NCBI GenBank assembly: GCA_003971905.1
Contig: RSEE01000042.1
Location: 186,001 to 250,000 of the forward strand
Direction: 5' to 3'
DNA from: Moniliella sp. 'wahieum'
Lineage: Eukaryota > Basidiomycota > Moniliellomycetes > Moniliellales > Moniliellaceae
Length of the DNA stretch: 64,000 bases
Part shown: positions 35,801 through 46,640 of the stretch, one piece after another
Position numbering within the stretch: the stretch's first letter is position 1
Layout: the number at the start of each line of letters is the position of its first letter
Notes under the pieces: generated by a model
Databases searched by the model: none
What the model saw: only the letters and a program-made list of their open reading frames with translations
Told to the model about the DNA's origin: nothing
Position numbers and translations under genes: made by a program

Positions 35801-36833
35801 TGTCGGGCTCGTACGAGCCGGCCGAAGGCGAAGAGGGGCCAGCCGTATCCCACGCCGCCGTACCGACTCTGCATGCGCTCGGCCTGGAATGCAAGCGCCG
35901 AGAATGGCGAGCGGGCTACCTGCGCTGCAGCCCAAGGCGGGGGTCCCTCCCTCGTTCCAACGGCCGAACGGGAACGTGCCGACGCAGCGCCCAGTCCGCT
36001 TACCACGTCTGACGCGCGCCTCCCTGCGAACGGGGAGCTTGCGCAGCGCCCTGCTGGCCCGGGCGGGTGGGAGCCCGACGCTGCGGGCCCAAGACGACGG
36101 GTTGGGCGTGGGACGCGAGCCGGCGAGTGGCAAGAAAAAACGACCTTCGCCCCGCCCGCGCCGGAAAGCACAAAAGTCCGATCCAGACGCCCCCGAGAAC
36201 GTGAAAGAAGAGCTGCGGGAAGCTGATAGCGGTGCGGTGGATGCGCTGCTGGGTTTGGCCGGGGGCGCACGGTACCAGCAGCCTGTGCGGCCTCCTTCGG
36301 CGCCCACCGCCCCACCGGCCCTTTCGCCCCCACGCTCGTCAGTGGGGTCAGCGACCAGCGCACCAGCCCTGGCTAGCGGGCCGACGGGACGGCCTAGCAG
36401 TGCACTCGGTCGAGCCCCAACCAAGCGCGACCGCTGGACCGCTGCTTCGCCCCTACAGCGAACAAGCGGCGTCGGGTGTCCAGTACAGGCCGTGGGCTTG
36501 AGGAGCGGGGACCCAGTCCTCCCTCGCATCCTCTCGCATCCCCCCTCGCGTCCTCCCTCGCGTCCCCCCTCGCGTGCTACTTCGCGTCCCCCCTCGCGTG
36601 CTACTTCGCGTCCCGCCTCGCGTCCAGGCACCGAAGCGCACCCGTTGATGCGCGAAAAGGTCATGGCCAGTCCAGGTGCCAGCGCTATCTCTGCCACTGG
36701 TTCCGAGCCTCTCCCGCGCCCCTTCTCGCCCCTGTCCCCGGACGAGCCGCACCTTCGTCCGCACTCGGCCGGCGGCCGGCGAGCGCGGCCGGACGGACCA
36801 CTGACAAGCAAGGCCAGCGCAGGCAGTCCCTAG
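32821..36833 (+). CDS. CYC8: General transcriptional corepressor Cyc8/Ssn6 (TPR protein)
   Basis: TPR scaffold that pairs with Tup1 to repress many promoters. The N-terminus (MAYSQRQPVPPADA) is Pro/Ala-rich, then strongly Gln/Ala/His-rich (33405-34150). REPVGVMKELMQANVETWLS enters the TPR region across a 72-bp intron (34581-34652) with an exact TACTAAC branch site at 34618-34624. TPRs follow: DGYERAIESIQNALQHDPHS, LGNVYRDMEQLDVAVDVLQR, LGHCYLLMDDLQNAYAAYQK, FRLGVIYKQQRKFAASLE, LLGRALMVQENYDKAYEAYQ, WFNLGCLYETCNNQWQDARD. The tail has GAVDALLGLAGG, a PSRPPSR repeat block and RPFSPLSPDEP, ending at TAG 36831. Frame shifts occur near 32860, 33050, 33340, 34240, 35060, 35130, 35345 and 35705. The TPR block is unmistakable. 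Confidence 0.9.
33381..34140 (+). repeat. Hexanucleotide (GCTCAR/GCCCAR)n tract coding for (Gln-Ala)n in CYC8
   Basis: Imperfect tandem hexamers encode alternating Ala-Gln/Ala-His with scattered Glu, in two blocks (33405-33560 and 33815-34140) split by an Arg/Glu-rich linker. A preceding GAGTAC/GAGTAT block encodes (Glu-Tyr)n. The same repeat keeps other frames and the antisense strand open. Confidence 0.85.
36530..36630 (+). repeat. Tandem CCTCGCGT(C/G)C repeats in the CYC8 tail
   Basis: About seven 12-bp units of the kind CCCTCGCGTCCC / GCTACTTCGCGT give PSRPPSR and SRATSR in the protein. A Ser/Arg-rich low-complexity linker, variable by slippage. Confidence 0.75.
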
Positions 36834-36982
36834 GTGCCAACATGAATGGGATCAGGTCGGACAGGCTAGGAGGGGAGAGAAAATGCTACATGGGAAATCC
36901 AATCCACTATGGCATCAGGATCAGGAGCGGAGCTGGCAAGGGGGATCTTGGCGCTGGGAGTGGGGGAGGCGGGGTAAGAGGG

Positions 36983-38165
36983 CTAGCGAGAGAGCAAGAC
37001 AGGGCGGAGGGAGGGAGGGGAGGGGAGGAAGGAAAGGGAGTTAGGTCCGCACGGATGGTCTTGGGGTGGCAAAGGGGAAGAAGGGGTCGGGGGCCGGCCC
37101 AGGCCAAAGCGCAACAATTGGTCCGCGTACCCTTGCATCTCCCCGACTGGGACGGAGAGATCAAAGTCGTTCAACAGGAGGAACTGGAGTTCGAGTTGAT
37201 TGAGCTCCGTAACACCCAATCCGCCCACCTGGGAAGAAAAAGGAACAAGGAAAGAAGGGGAGGGTTAGGTAGTAAGGCACGGTGGTTGGGTCGTGCTCGT
37301 GCTTTCACCGGGCAAGGAGGAGGAGGTAACGACGCACTTTAGCGTAGCGAGCGTTGGTATAGAACACGTCCGAGAAGAACTTGCTGGCTACTGTGACGCC
37401 AGCAATGATCAGGCGGTGGAGGTTGAACGAATTGAGGGAAAAGCCGTGCAGGGCGGGATACACAGTGGCCAGCCGGGTCATGCGCTCATAGTAGACCAGC
37501 AGCGACACAAACACCTCGTTGGTCGTCGGGCAGTACTTGAAGATACGCAGCAGGTAAGATTCCACCGAAATCGCAGGCACCTGCCGCGCCCGGAAACACA
37601 GTCCGCCCCCTTCTTTGCCCAGCGCAGCAAGCGCAGCGGAGGTAATGCGGGGCGGACTATCGCGGTCATCGTGCGGGTCGGGGGTCGTGATCAGGGGACG
37701 AGGCTGTGGAGGAGGGGACGGAGCAGGGGGTGGAGGGGCGGCGGGGTAGGGGGGCGGTAGAGGGGTGCGGGCGCGAGGGCGGCGGGGGGGCGCGACAGAC
37801 GGTCGTTGGAGGCGGCGAGTTGCTGGAGCGGCAGCGAGGAGGCGCAGCAGGTCGTGAGTCGGGTAGGTGGCCAGGTCGAGGTGCGAGGGGGGGGGCACAT
37901 GTCGAGGCGGAGGAGGAGCTGGCCGTGTCGGTGCTGGGGAGATCGTCGGCGGTGCGGAAACGGGTGCGAGGGCTGCGCGGCGAGGCACGCACGGTGACGG
38001 TGCTGCTCGTGGACTCGCTCTCGTGCCGTCGATGGAGGGGCGCAGGAAGGGGGGCGGGGGGGGGGGCTGGTGGTGGTGGGGTGGTGGTGTGGTGGCGGCG
38101 GCGGCGATGCTGGGGACGGTGCCGGGGACGGTGCCGGCGGTGGCGCGGGTGCTGGAGCTGGCCAT
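36983..38165 (-). CDS. PHO80-type cyclin
   Basis: Cyclin partner of a Pho85-like kinase; family members act in phosphate, glycogen or cell-cycle control. The first 150 residues are Pro/Ala/Arg-rich with His and Pro runs. The cyclin fold begins near LCFRARQVPAISVESYLLRI and continues FKYCPTTNEVFVSLLVYYER, SLNSFNLHRLIIAGVTVASK and FFSDVFYTNARYAKV. A 109-bp intron (37229-37337, GTGCGT...TCCCAG) comes next, then GGLGVTELNQLELQFLLLND, the standard PHO80-cyclin ending. A short Pro/Ser tail closes at TAG 36983-36985. Spliced coding length is exactly 358 codons and no frame shift is needed. Start ATG 38163-38165 (MASSSTRATAG). It is divergent from the complex I gene, 305 bp apart. Confidence 0.92.
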
Positions 38166-38470
38166 CGCCCCTGGCGGCGGGGATGGCGGAGGGGGCGGCG
38201 GGGATGGAGGCGCGCCGGGAACACAGACGGCGGTAGCGGAGCAAGGCGGAGGGCGAAGCGTCGGCCCACGAGGGCTGGTGACGATGACATCACCGCACTA
38301 GCTGCTGTGCCAGCGCAGCTGCTGCCTGTCCACGTGACCGGATCGGAGGCCGGCAGCCGCCGTGCCGCTGAACATTTCACGCGGGCAGCTAGGGTTGCAA
38401 TTACTAATTTCCCCGGCGCGCCCGCTGCGTTCTGCGCTCTGCTCGGCCCCCACCACCGCCGAGGGACGCC
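38166..38470. promoter_or_regulatory. Divergent promoter, PHO80-type cyclin / complex I 75-kDa subunit
   Basis: A 305-bp region between two divergent ATGs. It contains TGACATCACC (38285-38294, CRE-like) and a CACGTGACC E-box (38331-38339), the type bound by Cbf1/Pho4 factors. No TATA box is clear. Confidence 0.45.
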
Positions 38471-40849
38471 ATGCTGCTGCGCGCCTCGCTTGCCCCGCTC
38501 GCGCGCGTGTCGCCGCGCCATGCGCCCACCATCGCCGCCGCGCTCGCCACGTCGGCCCGCGCCGCCCAGGCTGCCCCCGCCGACATCAAGATGATCAAGC
38601 TCACCATTGATGGCAAGGAGATCGAGGTGCCGCAGGGGTACGTCCGTCGTCTCGTCTCCGTCCTCCTCCCCCCCCTCCTGTGCCCATGTCCGCTGACCTA
38701 GCCTCCGCCCAGCACCGCCCTGATCCAGGCGTGCGAGCAGGCCGGCGCCCAGATCCCTCGTTTTTGCTACCACGAGCGCCTCAACGTTGCTGGCAACTGC
38801 CGCATGTGCCTCGTCGAGAGCAAGGGCGCGCCCAAGCCGCTCGCCTCCTGCGCCTTCCCCGCCATGCCAGGCCAGGTGATCAGCACCACCTCGGCCAAGG
38901 TCAACTCGTGGCGTGAAGGTGTGATGGAGTTCCTGCTGTCCAACCACCCGCTCGACTGCCCAATCTGTGACTGGGGTGGTGAGTGCGACCTGCAGGACCA
39001 GTCGATGCGCTACGGGCTGACCGCGGCCGCTTCCATGAGGTCAAGGGCAAGCGCGCGGTGGAGGACAAGTACATGGGCCCTCTGGTCAAGACGGTGATGA
39101 CACGTTGCATTCACTGCACCCGCTGCGTGCGCTTCTCGAACGAAATTGCCGGCGTCCAGGAGATGGGTACGACGGGTCGCGGGAACGACCTGCAGATCGG
39201 CATGTATGTTGAGCAGGTGCTCAATTCGGAACTGTCCGGCAACGTGATTGATCTGTGCCCTGTGGGTGCGCTGACAAGCAAACCTGGTGCGTTCCATTCG
39301 CGTCCGGGGAGCTGAGAAAACACCGAATCGATCGATGTCCTTGATGCCGTCGGCTCCAACATTCGCGTCGATTCGCGCGGTGTGCAGGTCATGCGCGTTC
39401 TGCCCCGCACGAACGACGATGTGAACGAGGAGTGGATCAACGACAAGACGCGCTTTGCTGTTGATGGCCTCAAGTACCAGCGCTCACCGCCCGCTCATTA
39501 AGCAGGGCGACCGCTTTGTTCCAGCCACTTGGCCCGAAGCACTGGCATCTGTTGCTGCGGGCTGATCTCAACCCAGGCCGAGGGAAATGAGATCAAGGCG
39601 GTGGCGGGTGCGTTGGCAGACACCGAATCATTGGCCGCACTCAAGGACCTAATCAACCGTCTGGGTTCGGACGACACGGTCGTGGATCTGCCTGGCGGGG
39701 ACAAGACCAGCATCAATGGTGTCGATATTCGCTCCAACTACTCGTTCAACGCTGGCATTGCTGGCATTGAAGATGCAGATGTGGTGTTGCTGGTCGGCAC
39801 GAGCCCGCGGCACGAAGGCACTCTGGTCAATGCCCGTCTGCGCAAAGCCTTCCTCCGTCTTGGGCAGGACCTGGGATTGGTGGCGAGCCAGAAGATTTGA
39901 CGTACGACTATGCGCACGTAGGCACGGACGCCAAGGCGCTGCAGGAGGCTTTCACTGGCTCTTCTGAGTTTGCGCAAAAGTTCCAGGCGGCCAAGAAGCC
40001 GATGATCATTGTGGGCAGCGCGGTGCTGGAAAACCCAGACGGCAAGCACATCCTCAGTGGCATTGCCCAGCACATCAAGGACCACCAAGCGCAATTCCTT
40101 ACGCCCGAGTGGAACGGACTTAGCATTCTCCAGCGCACCGCCTCCCGCAACGGAGCAAACGAGCTTGGGTTTGCCCCCTCTGAGGCGGCGGAGAAAACGG
40201 AGCCCAAGTTCATTTACCTTCTCAATGCGGATGACTTTGACCCTGCCTCGATTCCCGAGGAGGCATTCGTTGTGTACCAAGGACACCACGGTGACGTCGG
40301 CGCGCAGTATGCTGATGTTGTTCTGCCTGGTGCGGCCTATACCGAAAAGAGCGTCACATACGTCAACACTGAGGGCCGGACCCAGCTTACCCGTGCTGCT
40401 GTACCTCCTCCCGGTGCGAGCCGTGAGGAATGGAAGATCGTACGTGCCTTGTCGGAGGTACTGGGCGTGACCCTACCGTACGACAGTACGTTGGAGCTGC
40501 GGGACCGCCTGTTTGACCTGTCCCCCACGTTGGTGCGGTACGATGTGGCGGAAGCGACCAGTCCCGAAACGGCGCTCTTGGGTCTGGACCAACTGATTGC
40601 GAGCGGCAACCTGGCCCAGGCGACGGGCGTACCGTGACCAACCCGATCAAGAACTTTTACCAGACCGATCCGATCAGCCGCGCATCGCCGACGATGGTCA
40701 AGTGCGTCAAGGCGTTTATCGAAAAGCTACCGCGGGAGCAGATCGAGGACCCGCTGCCCCTCATGCACGCCTGGGGTAGAGACCTAGTATCTACATCCTG
40801 GGCAGCTACCATAATGCATCCATCTGTTCGCAGTCGTTTTACCCTGTAG
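38471..40849 (+). CDS. NADH:ubiquinone oxidoreductase 75/78-kDa Fe-S subunit (NDUFS1/NUO-78)
   Basis: Largest peripheral-arm subunit of mitochondrial complex I. The N-terminus ([19 protein letters not shown]) is a matrix presequence. A 75-bp intron (38638-38712) joins EIEVPQG to [11 protein letters not shown]. Cluster ligands are visible: [15 protein letters not shown] (2Fe-2S), [20 protein letters not shown] and [16 protein letters not shown] (4Fe-4S), then [15 protein letters not shown]. The molybdopterin-type domain follows ([55 protein letters not shown]) and the end [18 protein letters not shown]. Frame breaks occur near 39016 (one G missing restores [13 protein letters not shown]), 39290-39330, 39885 and 40630. 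Because of the last one, the stop at 40849 is provisional and the natural end may be slightly upstream. Confidence 0.93.
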
Positions 40850-41583
40850 AACGACACCACTCAGAGAGAGCCAGACACAACCTCAGTATTCAGTCCACAA
40901 ATTGTGGGGCAGCGCGCCTCTCGAGAAGAGTAGGCACCGGTGTGAAGATAGGTTCAGCTTTAAGGTACATCGCTCACCGAGCCCGTGTCCCCCACAGAAT
41001 CCGAACCACCTTCATTAACGACCCGCCAGAGGCTACTTGCTGGTGGTCTAGTGGGATTTGTTTGTTTCAATTGCAAGTGCCATTGAAGATGGATTGGCAA
41101 AACCGGGGGAAACAGACAAAAACAGGCAACGCGTGACGTGGGACGTGAAACCTTCATTTTGGCGTCTCTTTCGCCGAAAGCGTGATCCACAACCCTGTCG
41201 AGCAATGATCAAGTGCGTGCCGCAGCAGGGTGCCAAAACACTCCTGCAGTGCCAGGACGTAGCGACTTTTACAACCCTACCGTTCTGTCTCTTCCAGCTT
41301 CAGGGTGCTTCGCTTGGCTCTCGAGCACCTCCGCCTCCTTTCCTCCGTCGACGGCCAACAAACCGAAGGTGTGTACACCAGGATTCCTTTTGAGGGCAGC
41401 GTACGGAAAGATGGCTGTCGATATTGTGGCCACCTCGGTGACGCTCGACCTGTGTCAATCCGCACCCTGGGGCTGGCCATGGGTTGCGGCGGGCAGCCTG
41501 CCTTTTATGTATCCGCGAACGAGCGATGAGAGAGGGAATGGGCGTGATGGCTGACTTGCTTTACGTTGACAGAATAACTCAGA
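40850..41583. other. Intergenic, upstream of uL14
   Basis: No recognisable coding sequence. Likely holds the ribosomal-protein promoter and perhaps a 5' UTR intron ending at TTGACAG (41565-41571). Confidence 0.35.
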
Positions 41584-42046
41584 ATGCCCAAGGGTGCGCA
41601 AGGAACCAAGTACCGCATGACCCTCGGTCTCCCCGTGGGTGCCGTGATGAACTGCGCTGACAACACGGGTGCCAAGAACCTCTTTGTCATTGCTGTGCAC
41701 GGCACGGGTGCGCGCCTCAACCGTCTGCCCGCCGCCTCGGCCGGTGACATGTTTGTCGCTTCGGTCAAGAAGGGCAAGCCGGAGCTCCGTAAGAAGGGTA
41801 TGTCACGACTCCTTTTTGTTTCTTTTTCGATGATGACTGACATGCTGGGACAGTTATGCGGCCATTGTCATCCGTCAGCGCAAGACGTGGCGGAGGAAGG
41901 ACGGTGTGTTCCTCTACTTCGAGGACAACGCTGGTGTGATTGTCAACCCCAAGGGCGAAATGAAGGATCGGCCATCACTGGCCCGTGGCCAAGGAGTGCG
42001 CCGATCTCTGGCCCGTATCGCCTCCAACGCCGGCACTGTTGTTTAA
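41584..42046 (+). CDS. RPL23: 60S ribosomal protein uL14 (L23)
   Basis: Large-subunit protein near the factor-binding centre. Exon 1 reads [20 protein letters not shown], then [40 protein letters not shown] and KGKPELRKK, all conserved. A 56-bp intron (41798-41853, GTATGT...GGACAG) follows. Exon 2 encodes [56 protein letters not shown] and NAGTVV (TAA 42044). Exon 2 is readable only by adding one base at each of about four places (near 41859, 41965, 41983 and 42013), each beside G or C runs. An essential ribosomal protein cannot be this damaged, so it is the strongest evidence for base-calling deletions in this window. Confidence 0.95.
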
Positions 42047-44769
42047 GCGTTCTGTCTGTCACGTTGGGCATGATGCTGTACGGAGTGCTATTCTAGAACA
42101 GATCCTCCTCGGTTAGCGCTCTTGTCCTTCTATGTTCCGTGTGGTGTGCTCATTTCAGTGCACCCATCATGCTTTCCCCCGCATGCCCCCCCATCCAAAA
42201 TTGACATTGGCCTCGGGTCTTTGGCCGTCCCCCCTCCCCGTTGTCTGTTTCCTCTAGCTCGATGTCGTTAAACCAATAGTGGGAGTTCGACTAACGAGTC
42301 CAACGGAGGCTGTGAGATCAGGTTGCCAGATGGATCTGATCGTCAAAGGTTCCTTCATGGTCCCGCGACATCCGTAACAGTTATAACAGGCTCACGGACG
42401 CATAAGAGCTTGTTTGCCCCTCATTTCAATTTCGCCTTCCGATCCCACCCAGTATTCTCTTCCACCTTTTCGTTCCTCTGCTGTCTTAATAGAGAAGTCG
42501 TTTAACGCGGCATGTTCCCTTGTTGAAGAACTCATCAACCCCCCATGACGATATCCATGATGCCGCCGTGTGCCCACTCAGGTTGAACGTTTGAACCATT
42601 ATACTTCGATCATTTCACGCAGCCATGTTGGGTTCTTACTAGGCCTATTTGGGCCTTATTGGCATACGATCTCAGCTTTGGGTCAATAGTAGCGAACGTC
42701 CTGGTCCACCCGACTATGGAGACCGTAATGGATGCTGATGTGTTTGGGACAGTAGCATAGGCGTTCATGCGGGCGAGAGAGAGGCGCTGGTGGTCGGAAG
42801 CAGGACGAGGGCTATAGGAGAAGGCTACTAGTCGTTGGCTTACGAGTGTACGCGCGCATCAGCAGTCTTCGGGGAGCCCAGGAGCCTCGGGCTGTAGTGA
42901 GGTCGAAAGTGCACCGCGATCAGCCATGAAGCCAGTCACTGTCGCAACACCATACAAGAGTCAAGAGGACAATGCGCTGTCTTTAATTGATGGTTGTGGA
43001 CCAACGGAAGTTCTCCAAGTACTAATGTGTTCTTCTCAGCCACTCTCACCGTGGATTCCCCAATTCTAAATGTTCCATTCTCCATTCTTCGTAGCCACAG
43101 TAAATGGTTTTTGGCCACGCACGGTATGTAATTCCCATAATTGCATCCGTGGGGACAATCTTCTCGCCACTCACTCTCTCGTCTTGGTCATTGGAGACGA
43201 TTTTGACATATGACATCATACTGGGGCCGTAAGCTCTTTCAATATCAATGGGAACCATGCGACCCCTACGTCCGTGTTAATGACGTTCACACGCTTATTC
43301 CCTAACCGGTAACCCCCATCTTTTTCAAGTGCACACGCTATCCTAAGGCCTAAGGCATATAACTTAGAATCGTTTCTTCTTTGAATCTATGTGATGGTAA
43401 CGGTTGGTACGGGCACCCGCTCCAGACACTCTGTCGTTGGGCATATATGGGCATCGAACGCTCTGCCACATACAATGTGGAAGGCCGTTAGCTCGTATAG
43501 CGCCTCTTGTGTTTTCTCTTGAATCTCCGCTACGCATCCTTCCTTTGAGAATGGGAGCGCGGGACCCTTTTTCTGGACGGTTAGTTTAGGGGTATAAACC
43601 CTTGGACAGATCAATCGGTAGCTCGACATTAGGTCCTCCTCCAGATCCTGGTTGAACCGAGCGGGTGTAGAGAGGCGAGGAGAGACCCTTAGTTTTGGTG
43701 GCGCGCTGCGTGCAAAGGCCGCAGTCCAGACCTCCGAGGGGTAGGAGCCGCGTACGTAGGTAGTTAGACCAGCTGAAGGGGTCCAGGAGCTCCGAAGTTA
43801 TCCTCTGTTCTCGCAGCGTTATCACACTCGGTACGCTTAGCTGGCGGGGAACAGACAGAGTCCTAGAGAAGAGCAAGCGCTACTGATGAGGAGTAACCGC
43901 GGCTTGCAGTGCACTCGACGGAAGTCGTAAATTCGTAAGCGTAAGGGTAGTAGAAGGTGGAAGGCGAGAGAGGAACTGGTGGTATATAGTCGGGGGGAGA
44001 CCAAAGGTAGAGGACCAGGATAGTCGACAAGGACCACAGCTAGCAAGCCTTAGACATGGCTGCTTATAATACGCAGAGGGAACCAGGTCTCAAGTGCCTT
44101 CATGACAGATTGCGGGAGGGCACTTCCAGAGAGGTAAATACTAATGCACAGCGGGCCCTTGCTCTCCAAGGCGCTGCGCTGCGTAGTCGCGCAGCATCAA
44201 GGGTCTGACAAGACTGGGCGCATTGGGCACAAGCATCGTTGCCGATAACCCATGATGCGACCATGGCGGGCGTGATGATATCCGCAGCAAGGATAAGGTG
44301 TCGACTGGCTCTCTCTCGCTAATCTAACCGGACTGACGCGTGTTGGGCTGAGATGTCTACGACATGCGGGGCTCAGCGTCCGGAGATAACCGGAGCGCCC
44401 CGTAACAGCGTTACACTTTTCCTCGTTCCCGTGTTGGGATAGTGTATGTGCAGACTGGAGGGTATCTTACCACCGAGCAAGGGCCAACCAAAAGGAGATT
44501 GTGAAGACTGATGAATCGAGATAAGAGAAACTGTGATGGCCACGTACTGATAGTATAGACCGCACGAAAGCCACTAGGACTCATCGCATTCAAACTGCGA
44601 GGAGAGAAGACGAAGTATTACATGACCATTGCATCAACATTGAAGTTCAACGTTCAACACGCACCAACTAGTACGCATCACGTACGCTGCACCCCTCTTT
44701 TTCCGGCTTTTTCCAGGAGTGCGATGAATGTGCTTGTGACAGCCGCTGTGCCAAGATTTAGGCCTCAAC

Positions 44770-45090
44770 AACGCCACCATAGCAATTAGTGTTAGAGGTA
44801 CTGCTAGGGTTCTCCTGCGCGGCCCTCAATGGATCGGTGACGCTCGCCTAGCCGAGCGGAAGCGTTCCGCTCGCAGGCGCGCACGCCCTGCTCGCTCCAT
44901 CTCCCTTCTCTCTCTCCTTTCTCTCCTTCCCTTCAGACGTTGCTTGAAGACTTGTGGCTTCCCACTTTGCCTTCACGCCTTGTCTGAAGGTACGCCTCTG
45001 CTTCCTTTCTTGACCTGTTGCTCCTCACAATCAGACGTTGCTTGAAGACTTGTGGCTCACCACTTTGCCTTCATGCCTTGTCTGAAGGCT
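44770..45090 (+). repeat. Dispersed repeat, copy A, with a duplicated 60-nt hairpin-ended unit
   Basis: Shares with 53783-54000 an ordered series of blocks: CCATAGCAA, GTTNTCNCCTGCNCGGCCCTC, GGTGACGCTCGC, GCGGAAGCG...CGCTCGCAGGC, a CTCCTTCCC pyrimidine tract and the 60-nt unit. That unit (44931-44990, duplicated at 45031-45088) begins CTTCAGAC and ends GTCTGAAG, a perfect 8-bp terminal inverted repeat, with CTTGAAG and CCTTCA inside. No open frame. Confidence 0.75.
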
Positions 45091-45306
45091 GCTTTGCAGC
45101 TGATCCATAGGATCGCGAGTGCTCCCAAGTCGCACTCTAGCAATTAGGAACCGAAAAAAACTGGACTTTCGTATCGAAAAAGCAATTCAAAATTAAAGCA
45201 GATCATATGAAGAAGGTATGAGCAGCACATGCTGAGCTTTTAAGTGTGGGCTGTAAGCTCTGTAAGGGAGAACCTGGGGGAGCCTGGTGAATCCGGTGGA
45301 TATAGG

Positions 45307-45437
45307 TGACTAGTGACTGTGGTGACATTTAACGACTATATAGTGACTAGTGTTGACGTTGAGCGTTGAACGTACGTGTTGAACGTTGAACATTGACTAG
45401 TGACTATAGTGACGGGTGACGTGTGACTGGTGACTAG
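45307..45437 (+). repeat. GTGACTAGTGAC / GTTGAACGTTGAAC repeat cluster
   Basis: Alternating GTGACTAGTGAC and CGTTGAACGT words, all near-palindromic, of the same families as at 4.7, 4.97 and 31.4 kb. Confidence 0.65.
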
Positions 45438-46259
45438 CCTGACTGGTAGTCCTAGTTGAAAGAGTGGGGGCTAGGGTGAAGCACTAGACCGGGCGATCAA
45501 TGGGTGAGCGCGACAAATCGGTCACACCAGTGAGAGCCCAGAACCGCGGTTGCCCGTTAACTGAGAAGTAGCTACGCTACCAAGCTAAGGACGATTGCAC
45601 TGTGCAGGGTGGGAACAGCCAGAGACAGCTTCTTGTAAGCTCCTGACGCTAGTCCAACCTTCAATGCAACAGGGAGAAGAGGAACGAGGGGAACGAGGGC
45701 GCGACGGTAACCAATCCGGAGCGCGCGAGTCGCGGAACTCTATAGCCAGTTCCGCTTGCCAGCGACATGGCCGATCCAGCCATCACACCAAGTGGTGCCA
45801 CATGCCACCACACTCCAACACTAGTGCATGATGTATGGCAGGTCCCTTATAGCCACAACAAGTGCACACTTACCATATGGTCCCACGGTATACGCTCCGC
45901 CCCTCCATATAGTTGTCTTCGTTTGTCTTTTAGCAATGGTTCTTCGGTTGCCGGTAAGGCGGCAACAGGTAATGAAGGCGTAGCGCTTAGCAAGCGCTTT
46001 TATGGTAGTGTCATGGATTTTTTCTGAATCTATGAGATGGATAGACCGAGGAGGCAAGCCCATACGGGCATGCGGAGAAGAATCGGTAGTCCATCAATTA
46101 CATCAGTCTTCAAGCCTGTGAAGACTTTTGTGATGAGCGTCGTACGTTGAATACTGGGAAACGGGGCCTCTCAACGTCAAAAGCGTAGTGGTATCGTCAT
46201 CGCCACACGTCATGACGCTGTGGAGCGTGGGTAAGATTATGGCCCACTCACGCGAGGAG

Positions 46260-46640
46260 AGACCTGAGGCTCAGGCCTGAGGGCTTGAGGCGGGCCAGGG
46301 TAGGTTTGAGGGGCCTAGTATGCTCGAGTCCTCAGACCTGGGCCTTCGGTCTTAGGCCTCAATATTCAATGCGCTCAAGCTTCTTGAGCTCGTCAAGCTT
46401 CAAGCTTCGAGGCGCTGAAGTGTTCGATACGATATGTAGATGTTTTGATTATGTGACGGATACTAATGTCTGCGGGTCACTGGCGGACTGATCGATCATG
46501 CACATGTTGGCTGCTTTTGCCGGCATTCGCTTGAGGCCTCGCGGGGCATCACCATCCCCTGGCACAGGTGCCGAGGATTCAATATTCAAGCTTTCAAGCT
46601 CCAGGCTGCTGATGCCTGAGCCTCAGACCTTAGACTAGGG
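46260..46640. repeat. CCTCAGGCC / AAGCTTCAAGCTT palindrome-rich stretch
   Basis: Repeated CTCAGACCT, TTAGGCCT and TCAAGCTTC words in both orientations. No coding sequence. Confidence 0.5.
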
